IMG/VR virus record: IMGVR_UViG_3300021197_000148
Span: 1 to 34,670 of that record
DNA: 34,670 nucleotides
Direction: 5' to 3' (one strand)
From: a virus
Part shown: positions 6,283-12,041 of the stretch, one piece after another
Position numbering within the stretch: the first letter of the stretch is position 1
How the letters are laid out: each line of letters begins with the position of its first letter
The notes under the pieces: generated by a model
What the model was told of the DNA's origin: nothing
Seen by the model: the letters and a program-made list of their open reading frames with translations, nothing else
Databases searched by the model: none
Position numbers and translations under genes: made by a program

Positions 6283-6864
6283 ATGAGAAAAGTAAAGAAG
6301 CCTGATGCTACAGCATTGAGGCGAATGATGGGAACCAAGGTGACAAGTGAGGCAACCTATCGAAAGATACAAAACTACCTCACGGAATATGACAGGGTTG
6401 TGTCTGACTATGAGCGCCGGTGGGGTGTGGAGAGATTGCCCAACCTTGTGTCGCCAGAGTTGCGGGATAGGTTCTGGCAACAGATGGATAAGCTCAACGA
6501 TGCTATCCACCGTGATGCGGCGGTAGATGTAGAACATCATGTGGCAGTGACCTTGCGTGCGTATGGTGCGCTGGAGAAGGAAGCCATCGCGTTGGGTGGT
6601 AAAGAGATAGGCATGGATGTGTGGACTGCGGATGCTGATGGCAAGGTGATAGCCATCGCGCGTGATGAGCAAGCGGTTACGCACATCAAGAACGACATGC
6701 CTGACGCGCTGGTGTATTGTGTGCAAGAGGTGGCGGTGATACTGGCCAAGTGGTCAGAGCAAGCGCCGGTTGTTGCTGAAGTCAAAGACATGTTTCCCGG
6801 TGCAGTGGTGAGTGACGTTAAACCAACATTAAAGGACAAGCTCGATGACGAAATCCCTTTCTGA
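6283..6864 (+). CDS. Unknown replication-region protein with an SSB-like C-terminal tip
   Basis: A 193-residue protein with no recognised domain. The ATG at 6283 follows AAGGGTAAAGG; the frame stays open upstream to 6214, but that region holds the inverted repeats. The N-terminus is basic (MRKVKKPDATALRRMM). The middle is mostly helical with a possible coiled region (RFWQQMDKLNDAI). The last residues are KLDDEIPF, nearly identical to the acidic DDDIPF tip with which bacterial SSB recruits host repair and replication proteins. This suggests it binds the same pockets, either as an SSB-like DNA binder or as a mimic that captures host replisome factors. Its tip codons overlap the start of the next gene by 20 bases. 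Function otherwise unknown. Confidence 0.7.
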   Translation: MRKVKKPDATALRRMMGTKVTSEATYRKIQNYLTEYDRVVSDYERRWGVERLPNLVSPELRDRFWQQMDKLNDAIHRDAAVDVEHHVAVTLRAYGALEKEAIALGGKEIGMDVWTADADGKVIAIARDEQAVTHIKNDMPDALVYCVQEVAVILAKWSEQAPVVAEVKDMFPGAVVSDVKPTLKDKLDDEIPF

Positions 6865-7519
6865 GAATAAGCGCCCGTACAGTGTCATGCCAATGCGTGC
6901 CTTTGCAGACCGTAAGCTCAAAGAACGCGAGATAAGGGTGCTAGGAGCGCTGTGTGCGTTCGTGAACCGTGCTGGGGTGTGTTACCCTAGTATGGAAACA
7001 CTTACGCATGTGTGCGGCTATGGTGAGCGTAAAACCATATATGACGCAGTGAAGGGATTAAAGCAACGTGGTTATGTGCGCCAGCTTAATCCAAAGGACT
7101 ATCAGGTAGGCGTTAGCGGGTGGAAAACAAACAGGTATCAAGTGCTGTGGAAAGGTGACGAAGCCCTGCCATCGCAAGAGGACATACTCACTGCCAAAGC
7201 GTTGCAAGTGCGTGCAGACCAAGATGACAACCTCACAGAAGATAAAGGGGGTCTGGGGGATGCACAATCAGTCGGTGACGCGCACGCTGGAGAGCTATGC
7301 CATGCCTATCTGCGTGCCGTCCAACAGGCGACAGGACAGGTGAGGCTGTACGATAATGAGATAGCGCACGCACGCCGGCTGGCATTGCGTGAGGTATCGG
7401 CTGACGATGTACGCGCTGCCACGCTGGCTGTGTGTGACCAAGCAATAGAACGAAGGGCAGGGGTGCCTGCGCTAGCAGATATCGTGCGGTACTTTGATGT
7501 ACAGGAGAACAAAGGTTGA
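6845..7519 (+). CDS. Winged-helix replication-initiator-like protein
   Basis: A 224-residue protein with an N-terminal winged helix-turn-helix (about 20-85: LKEREIRVLGALCAFVNRAG, CYPSMETLTHVCGYGERKTIYDAVKGLKQRGYV), the pattern of phage O-like replication proteins and HTH_36 domains. The C-terminal third (about 140-220) is helical and contains LRLYDNEIAHARRLALREVSADD-like sequence with no catalytic motif. Family members bind origin DNA or recruit helicase. Here the gene follows the primase-helicase and the SSB-tip protein and is followed by a GC-rich gap, so an initiator role is reasonable. The ATG at 6845 has AAAGGA 9 bases upstream and lies within the end of the previous gene. A transcriptional regulator is the alternative. 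Confidence 0.72.
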   Translation: MTKSLSENKRPYSVMPMRAFADRKLKEREIRVLGALCAFVNRAGVCYPSMETLTHVCGYGERKTIYDAVKGLKQRGYVRQLNPKDYQVGVSGWKTNRYQVLWKGDEALPSQEDILTAKALQVRADQDDNLTEDKGGLGDAQSVGDAHAGELCHAYLRAVQQATGQVRLYDNEIAHARRLALREVSADDVRAATLAVCDQAIERRAGVPALADIVRYFDVQENKG

Positions 7520-7645
7520 TTTGCTTTTGTACAGCGCAAGCGTTGGTCACACATAAGCCGCCGGCCACAGAGGCGACCCCTTGCCCCCCGCCCCCGGCCA
7601 GTAGTCTATGGGGGTCTCGCACAAAATTTTCCAAGGAACTGACGC
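7520..7645. other. Non-coding GC-rich gap with C-tracts (G-rich on minus strand)
   Basis: This 126-base gap follows the initiator-like gene. It contains three C runs (7577-7580, 7584-7589, 7591-7595), a GGGGG run at 7610-7614, and a GCCGCCGGCC block. The minus strand could form G-rich structure, and CCCCC/GGGGG could pair over a 14-base loop. No gene, promoter or terminator is evident. It is a second candidate origin region. Confidence 0.4.
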
Positions 7646-7804
7646 ATGACTTGCCCTAGCTGCGGCGCTGACCATCACCAGCTATATGACGAGGCCGCAG
7701 AGCTATGTGAGTGCTATTGGTGCGGGGAGCGCTATTGCGCTGAACCGCCAGACGATGATACTGTAGAAACACCAACATTGAGGGAGCTTGGCATTGACAT
7801 ATGA
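7646..7804 (+). CDS. Small Cys-rich zinc-binding-like protein, 52 residues
   Basis: Starts at ATG 7646 after AAGGAA. The protein begins MTCPSCG (Cys3, Cys6) and later has CECYWC (Cys21, Cys23, Cys26) and a further Cys31. This supports a treble-clef or zinc-ribbon type metal site. The C-terminal part is acidic and ends TLRELGIDI. The ribosome site for the next gene (AGGGAG) lies inside this one, and the two overlap by 11 bases. Similar tiny zinc proteins are common in phage early regions; function is unknown. Confidence 0.7.
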   Translation: MTCPSCGADHHQLYDEAAELCECYWCGERYCAEPPDDDTVETPTLRELGIDI

Positions 7805-8036
7805 TGAGGTACGCAGATGCGCCGATTGCGGGTGCGAGGAGTTCGACTGGGAAGACGCGGAGCATTGCCGTTGCAAGAACTGTGCTTGCCCTTGCACAGA
7901 ACATGTGCCGGTTGCCTATGCCACGGGTGACGGGTCTATGGCGAAGCTGATGGCAAACGGGCAGTGTCCTAAGTGTCAGTCGGAGATGGGTGGCGAGATG
8001 AAATGCGAGACGTGTGGCTTGGAGATAGCAAGGTGA
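7794..8036 (+). CDS. Small Cys-rich protein with several CxxC motifs
   Basis: About 80 residues. The start is uncertain: TTG at 7794 has AGGGAG 7 bases upstream and is preferred over TTG at 7788, which is too close. Cysteine pairs appear as CADCGC (residues ~9-14), CRCKNCACPC (~26-35), CPKC (~58-61) and CETC (~70-73). This is enough for two or more zinc sites, the last two forming a classic zinc ribbon at the C-terminus. The stop overlaps the GTG start of the next gene (GTGA). It probably binds nucleic acid or a partner protein; the role is unknown. Confidence 0.68.
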   Translation: MTYDEVRRCADCGCEEFDWEDAEHCRCKNCACPCTEHVPVAYATGDGSMAKLMANGQCPKCQSEMGGEMKCETCGLEIAR

Positions 8037-8305
8037 AGATTGTGGATATATTAGACGAGGCTAAAGGCGCGGTCGCCGACCGTGGGAAGAATTACGGCAA
8101 CGTATACATCAACCATGAGCGCATAGCCGCGCAGTGGTCGATTACGTTGGGTGTTGAGGTCACTGCCGAACAGGTGGCCATGATGATGGTGCAAGTAAAG
8201 CTAGCGCGGCTGATGGAGACGCCTGACCACATGGATAGCTGGGTAGATATCGCTGGGTACGCGTGGACAGGGGGCAAGTGTGTCCAAGAAGCCCCTGACA
8301 ACTAG
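8033..8305 (+). CDS. DUF6378-like protein
   Basis: A 90-residue protein starting at GTG 8033, which overlaps the previous stop in GTGA and has GGAG 8 bases upstream. It matches the pattern of a widespread phage family (DUF6378 as I recall it): ILDEAKGAVADRGKNYGNV, then RIAAQW, then EQVAMMMVQVKLARL, then DSWVDIAGYA. These proteins look mostly helical and resemble the all-alpha NTP pyrophosphatase (MazG-like) layout. The activity is not established, and the acidic metal residues of MazG are not clearly complete here. It sits directly before the small terminase. Confidence 0.72.
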   Translation: MKIVDILDEAKGAVADRGKNYGNVYINHERIAAQWSITLGVEVTAEQVAMMMVQVKLARLMETPDHMDSWVDIAGYAWTGGKCVQEAPDN

Positions 8306-8693
8306 GCAGCAGCGTGCGGCGCTAGCTAGCCAAGACACCGACCGGCGCGAGGCGGTGGTGCAAGAGCTAGAGGCTATCGCGGCTGGTGAGGCCACGGATG
8401 TCATTAGCTGGGATGCTATGGGTCAGGTGCAGCTTACGCCATCTGACCAACTGCCGGAACGCGCCAAGCGCAGTATCAAGAAGGTGAAGGTAACGCCCAA
8501 CCAGCACGGCAACACCATCGAGGTGGAGATGCACGACAAGTTGGCAGCGTTGCGCTTGCTTGCAAAGCATCGTGGTTTGTTGGAGCCTAACAGTGACGAC
8601 CAGCGGCCAAGCATGATCGGCATTAACGTGACCGGGCCTAAAACGACAACGTATGAGGTGAAGGATGTCAGTGACGAAGATGACGCACAATAA
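8280..8693 (+). CDS. terS: Terminase small subunit
   Basis: A 137-residue DNA-recognition subunit of the packaging motor. The region LPERAKRSIKKVKVTPN (about 59-75) followed by TIEVEMHDKLAALRLLAKHRGLL (79-101) is the signature of small terminase proteins that mark phage DNA for cutting. The C-terminus is acidic (VSDEDDAQ). The GTG at 8280 lies 26 bases inside the DUF6378-like gene. The stop codon is in the loop of an intrinsic terminator. The large subunit follows after one small Cys-rich gene, the usual pairing. Confidence 0.85.
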   Translation: MSKKPLTTRQQRAALASQDTDRREAVVQELEAIAAGEATDVISWDAMGQVQLTPSDQLPERAKRSIKKVKVTPNQHGNTIEVEMHDKLAALRLLAKHRGLLEPNSDDQRPSMIGINVTGPKTTTYEVKDVSDEDDAQ

Positions 8694-8898
8694 TTTTGTG
8701 CGTTTTTTTTATGATTACGTTATATGCGACCATTGCGGTGAGGACACGCGTGGCCGGTGCTATGCGGAGACGCAGCGCGTGGTTTGTTCTAAGTGCAAGG
8801 GTGTGCTGTTGGAAGTCGATGACGAGATAGAAGACCCGACAGACGGCATGGTAATTGTGACATTTATCCCGGAGTTTGATAATGGCGAGAGCGAGTAG
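8665..8898 (+). CDS. Small zinc-ribbon protein, 77 residues
   Basis: Two CxxC pairs (CDHC at about 21-24 and CSKC at about 41-44) flank an Arg-rich turn and predict a zinc ribbon; the C-terminus is acidic (EVDDEIEDPTDG, then FDNGESE). Possible starts are ATG 8665 (after GGTGAAGG), ATG 8680 and GTG 8698. The first two lie before or inside an intrinsic terminator, so the hairpin would form within the message. The end overlaps the large terminase by 17 bases. It could help the terminase subunits or bind nucleic acid; this is not known. Confidence 0.65.
   Translation: MSVTKMTHNNFVRFFYDYVICDHCGEDTRGRCYAETQRVVCSKCKGVLLEVDDEIEDPTDGMVIVTFIPEFDNGESE
8684..8710 (+). terminator. Intrinsic terminator at the end of the early/terS block
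   Basis: CGCACAA (8684-8690), a 5-base loop holding the terS stop codon, TTGTGCG (8696-8702), then eight T (8703-8710). This is a textbook Rho-independent terminator, but it sits inside the first codons of the following small gene. Read-through or antitermination would be needed to express the late genes from the early promoter unless a downstream promoter exists. Confidence 0.85.
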
Positions 8899-10432
8899 AG
8901 CGACAGACAGGTCGAGGCGCAGAACAAAGCAACCGACCACGGAGGTGCTGAATGGCCTTAACTTAGATTTTAGCGAAAGTCCGACCGTATGGGATTTTTT
9001 AAACGACAATTCTTTTGTGCGGGGTCTACTTGGGCCAGTAGGCTCTGGAAAGACATATGCCTCGCTGGCCGAGGTGATGCTTCGTGCTGTAAAGCAACCA
9101 CCTTCGCCTGTGGACAATGTAAGATATACGCGTTTTGCCGTAATCAGAAACAGCTATCCCGAACTGCGCACAACGACCATTAAGACGTGGCAAGAGATAT
9201 TCCCAGAAAACACTTGGGGGCAGATGCGCTGGTCGCCGCCTATCACGCACCACATTAAGTTGCCACCGCGTGACGGCACGCCGGGGCTTGATTGCGAGGT
9301 TATCTTTTTAGCGCTCGACCAGCCCAAAGACGTGCGCAAGCTGTTGTCGCTGGAACTGACCGGCGGCTTTATTGACGAGGCGCGAGAGTTGCCCAAGGCG
9401 GTGGTCGATGGCCTTACATCGCGTGTCGGTCGTTACCCGACCAAGCGCCACGGCGGTTGCCCTTGGCGTGGTGTGTGGATGTCTACCAACCCTATGGACA
9501 GCGACCACTGGTGGCCAAACCTAGCGGAGAAAAACCCTATTCGTGGCAAGTACCCGTGGAAGTTCTACAAACAACCCGGCGGCGTTATCGAGGCTACCAA
9601 GGAACATGAAGGCAATATCTTTGCCGCTAACAAATATTGGATCAACAACCCGAAGGCAGAAAACGTAAACAACTTGCCCGGCGGGTATTACGAACAGCAG
9701 CTTGCCGGCAAGACGTTGGACTGGATACAGTGCTACGCTGGTGCGCAATACGTTTATGTGCAAGATGGGAAATCTGTGTGGCCTGAGTTTAGCGATAGCT
9801 TGATGTCCGGCGATGTTGAGATTGAGCCAGCTTGGCCTGTGCATATCGGGCTTGACTTTGGTTTGACCCCTGCCGCCGTGTTTGGGCAAAAGATGGCTAA
9901 CGGACGCTGGCATGTTGTGCATGAGCTTGTGGCGTTTGACATGGGCCTAGAGCGTTTCTGTCATCACCTGATGGCTGACATAAATACGCGCTTTCCTAAG
10001 AGCGAGGTGTTTATCTGGGGCGACCCGGCTGGCGCAAAGCGTGATGAGATATTCGAGGTAACAGCGTTTGAGCATATGCGCACGCTTGGCTTACGCGCAC
10101 AGCCTACCGCGTCAAACGACTTTATGGTGCGCCGTGAGGCTGGTGCTGCGCCAATGAACCGGCTGATAGACGGCAAACCCGGCATTATTGTAGACCGTAG
10201 CTGCATGCGCACGCGCAAGTCGCTAGCTGGTGGTTATCACTTTAAGCGCGTTGCGATGGGTGGCGGTCAGGAGCGGTTCAAGGATGCGCCGAACAAGAAC
10301 GAGCATTCGCACGTTGGTGATGCTTACGGCTATCTGATGATGGGGTCTGAGCATCGCAAGCTAACGCGCAACAGCCATGCAAGCGGCCAGTTTAAACAGA
10401 TGACAGCCAAGATGGACTTCGATGTTTTCTAG
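8882..10432 (+). CDS. terL: Terminase large subunit
   Basis: A 516-residue ATP-driven packaging motor and nuclease. The ATPase half shows Walker A GPVGSGKT (51-58) and Walker B GFIDEA (Asp165, Glu166), with a WMSTNP coupling motif near 200. The nuclease half has an RNase-H-like triad: GLDFG (Asp325), WGDPAG (Asp381) and HVGDAYGY (Asp480). ATG 8882 is preferred over TTG 8876 because CCGGAG lies 7 bases upstream. The last codons overlap the next gene by 11 bases. It heads the late operon together with terS. The T7-type portal and tail genes suggest a podovirus; whether packaging is headful or site-specific cannot be read here. Confidence 0.96.
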   Translation: MARASRATDRSRRRTKQPTTEVLNGLNLDFSESPTVWDFLNDNSFVRGLLGPVGSGKTYASLAEVMLRAVKQPPSPVDNVRYTRFAVIRNSYPELRTTTIKTWQEIFPENTWGQMRWSPPITHHIKLPPRDGTPGLDCEVIFLALDQPKDVRKLLSLELTGGFIDEARELPKAVVDGLTSRVGRYPTKRHGGCPWRGVWMSTNPMDSDHWWPNLAEKNPIRGKYPWKFYKQPGGVIEATKEHEGNIFAANKYWINNPKAENVNNLPGGYYEQQLAGKTLDWIQCYAGAQYVYVQDGKSVWPEFSDSLMSGDVEIEPAWPVHIGLDFGLTPAAVFGQKMANGRWHVVHELVAFDMGLERFCHHLMADINTRFPKSEVFIWGDPAGAKRDEIFEVTAFEHMRTLGLRAQPTASNDFMVRREAGAAPMNRLIDGKPGIIVDRSCMRTRKSLAGGYHFKRVAMGGGQERFKDAPNKNEHSHVGDAYGYLMMGSEHRKLTRNSHASGQFKQMTAKMDFDVF

Positions 10433-10883
10433 CAACAAAGACGCAACTATAGTGCCGTTTCACTGGGCGCACCCGTACAATATGGACTTGCGAGAGTTCG
10501 ACAAGAAGCCATTTGACGATGTGCCTAATTACGAAGCGCTGTTGAAGATGTACCAGCAGCAGGAGCATGCCTATACGGTATTGCATCAGGGCGAAATGAT
10601 TTGCTCATTCGGGGCTATCAAGCTATGGCCGGGCAACGCGGAAGTCTGGTTGCTTACATCATATCAGTTTGAGCGCGTGCCGATATCGGCTACACGCACA
10701 GCCATGCGCTACTTTAATCACATCGCTATCGACTTGCAATTACATAGATTGCAAATGACCGTTGAGGTTGATAATTCGTTTGCAGTTAGGTGGGCATCTG
10801 CGGTAAAATTCACTAACGAAGGCCGCATGCGTGGGTATGGGCCTGTCGGTCAAGATTATTTTATGTTTGCGAGGTATTTTTAA
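10422..10883 (+). CDS. T7 gp13-like / DUF2833 protein with GNAT-like fold
   Basis: A 153-residue protein that resembles the T7 gp13 (DUF2833) family: early YNMDLREFD, then GEMICSFGAIKLWPGNAEVWLLTS (about 57-80), and a C-terminal VEVDNSFAVRWASAVKFTNEGRMRGYGPVGQDYFMFAR segment. The second and third blocks are laid out like GNAT acetyltransferases, with FTNEG as the terminal motif-B-type segment, but a clear acetyl-CoA loop is not obvious. In T7 gp13 is needed for particle assembly though not abundant in virions. Here it is placed between terL and the gp6.7-like gene rather than after tail tubular B as in T7. Confidence 0.72.
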   Translation: MFSSNKDATIVPFHWAHPYNMDLREFDKKPFDDVPNYEALLKMYQQQEHAYTVLHQGEMICSFGAIKLWPGNAEVWLLTSYQFERVPISATRTAMRYFNHIAIDLQLHRLQMTVEVDNSFAVRWASAVKFTNEGRMRGYGPVGQDYFMFARYF

Positions 10884-11116
10884 TGGGCGGCTTGCTATCC
10901 CCTAAAACTCCGGCGCCACCACCGCCTGATCCAGAAATCGCGGCGGCACAACAGCGCCAAGAAGAGCGCCTTGAGGCAGATGAGCAACAGAAGATGCGTG
11001 CTATATCTGCGCGTCAACGTGCGCGGCGTACAGGCGGCAAGCGTATGTTATTAAGCACAGCGCGTCAAAACGCTGAAACAGGCATTCAATCAACACTAGG
11101 TGGGGGCCAGCCATGA
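10883..11116 (+). CDS. Small virion-like protein, T7 gp6.7-like
   Basis: A 77-residue basic protein. It opens with MGGLLSPKTPAPPPPDP, like the SPK-x-KTPK start of T7 gp6.7, continues with a charged helix (AAAQQRQEERLEADEQQKM) and ends with RRTGGKRMLLSTAR and a STLGGG tail. The tail matches that of the next gene, so the two are probable paralogues. In T7 the comparable small proteins are virion components that leave with the DNA. The ATG overlaps the upstream stop (TAATG). Similarity to gp6.7 is by eye and short. Confidence 0.6.
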   Translation: MGGLLSPKTPAPPPPDPEIAAAQQRQEERLEADEQQKMRAISARQRARRTGGKRMLLSTARQNAETGIQSTLGGGQP

Positions 11117-11331
11117 GCGCAGTTTTTGGGAAAAAGGCAGTAGTGCCAGCTATGCAAAAAGCAGCAAAAGAAATTGAACCAAAGGACATCGCGCCGGTAG
11201 CCGTAGCCACGCTTGATGAGAGAGCGGCAGCAGCATCTAAGCGCGCGCGCCGTGGTGGGCGCAGAGCGTTGCTTAGCGCTGGGCGTTTAGGCGGTGGTGA
11301 AGGTGGGCAAACAACATTAGGAGCGGGGTAA
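11113..11331 (+). CDS. Small virion-like protein, T7 gp7.3-like
   Basis: A 72-residue protein with an acidic middle (KEIEPKDIAPVAV) and a basic Gly/Arg-rich C-terminus (RARRGGRRALLSAGR, then GGEGGQTTLG). T7 gp7.3, which is ejected into the cell and needed for tail attachment and adsorption, ends in a comparable basic ARAGGKKSLS tail. The C-terminal motif is shared with the previous gene. The start ATGA overlaps the preceding stop by 4 bases, and its stop overlaps the next start by one (TAATG). A role in tail assembly or ejection is inferred from position and tail motif. Confidence 0.65.
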   Translation: MSAVFGKKAVVPAMQKAAKEIEPKDIAPVAVATLDERAAAASKRARRGGRRALLSAGRLGGGEGGQTTLGAG

Positions 11332-11495
11332 TGCCGAAGGTAGTTTCTAAAGACGGTAAGGCGCGCACATTTGCGTATACAAAGGCTGGCATGGGTGCGG
11401 CGAAAGAATACGCCAAGCAAACCGGCGGTCGTGTAACTGGCGCATCAATGAAAACAAAAATGGCAAAGAAGAAGAGTTATGGCAAAAATAGCTGA
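11331..11495 (+). CDS. Tiny basic protein, 54 residues
   Basis: Starts at ATG 11331, overlapping the previous stop, with GGAG 9 bases upstream. The product starts MPKVVSKDGKARTFAYTK, has a Gly/Ala-rich middle and a Lys-rich C-terminus (KTKMAKKKSYGKN). No membrane segment is present. The stop lies inside the next gene (17-base overlap). It belongs to a run of four very small basic genes between the gp7.3-like gene and portal; this position in T7-like phages holds minor virion or head-assembly proteins. Function unknown. Confidence 0.65.
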   Translation: MPKVVSKDGKARTFAYTKAGMGAAKEYAKQTGGRVTGASMKTKMAKKKSYGKNS

Positions 11496-11622
11496 TAAAA
11501 TTGGTCTTGGCAAACAATACAAAGGCCAAAAAGGCACGCCAACAGAAACCACTGGCCAGAAGATGTGGAAGTTCTACCAGCGCATGAAGGCGAAAATGGC
11601 AGAGGATAATAAAAATGGCTGA
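11479..11622 (+). CDS. Tiny basic protein, 47 residues
   Basis: ATG 11479 follows AAGAAGAG and overlaps the previous gene by 17 bases; the stop overlaps the next gene by 8. The protein is lysine-rich (IADKIGLGKQYKGQKG, then MWKFYQRMKAKMAEDN) with a probable amphipathic C-terminal helix. It is not recognised. The tight overlaps on both sides are the main evidence that it is real. Confidence 0.58.
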   Translation: MAKIADKIGLGKQYKGQKGTPTETTGQKMWKFYQRMKAKMAEDNKNG

Positions 11623-11791
11623 CAAGAAACCAAAAGCCGTATGGGAAAAGAAACGCCCCAAAGGTCTGGGCAAGTCCAAGGGTTTGTCGCCGGCACAGAA
11701 GCGCAGCGCGCAGCGTGCCGCTGCAAAGGCTGGCCGTCCATATCCCAACCTTATTGACAACATGAGAGCCGCCCGTGCGAAAAGTACATAA
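11615..11791 (+). CDS. Tiny basic protein, 58 residues
   Basis: ATG 11615 follows GAGGA. The product is strongly basic (KKPKAVWEKKRPKGLGKSKG) and has an Ala/Lys helix (SPAQKRSAQRAAAKAG), then RPYPNLIDNMRAARAK. Compact basic proteins of this kind could bind DNA inside the head, but no family is recognised. It overlaps its neighbours by 8 and 17 bases. Confidence 0.62.
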   Translation: MADKKPKAVWEKKRPKGLGKSKGLSPAQKRSAQRAAAKAGRPYPNLIDNMRAARAKST

Positions 11792-12041
11792 GAACCCCAA
11801 GGGCGGTTTGAGCGAGGCCGGACGCAAGCACTTTGAGCGCAAAGAGGGCGGCAATCTAAAACGCCCAGTTAAGTCTGGCACAAACCCGCGCCGCGTATCA
11901 TTTGCCGCACGCTTTGCTGGCATGAAGGGCGCGGAGAAGAAGGATGGCAAGCCAACGCGTCTTGGGCTGGCATTAAGGGCATGGGGCTTTGGCTCTAAAG
12001 AAGCAGCGCGTAACTTTGCGAATAGGCACAAAAAATCATGA
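11775..12041 (+). CDS. DUF6321-like small basic protein, 88 residues
   Basis: Starts at GTG 11775, 17 bases inside the previous gene. The motifs NPKGGLSEAGRKHF (near 7-20), LKRPVKSGTNPRRVSFAARFAGMKG (about 28-52) and PTRLGLALRAWGFGSKEAARNFA match a small protein family (DUF6321 as I recall it) that recurs beside portal genes in marine podoviruses. The repeated Arg/Lys and Gly turns suggest nucleic-acid binding. It ends within the portal start (4-base overlap, ATGA). The family is recognised with moderate confidence; function is unknown. Confidence 0.72.
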   Translation: MRKVHKNPKGGLSEAGRKHFERKEGGNLKRPVKSGTNPRRVSFAARFAGMKGAEKKDGKPTRLGLALRAWGFGSKEAARNFANRHKKS

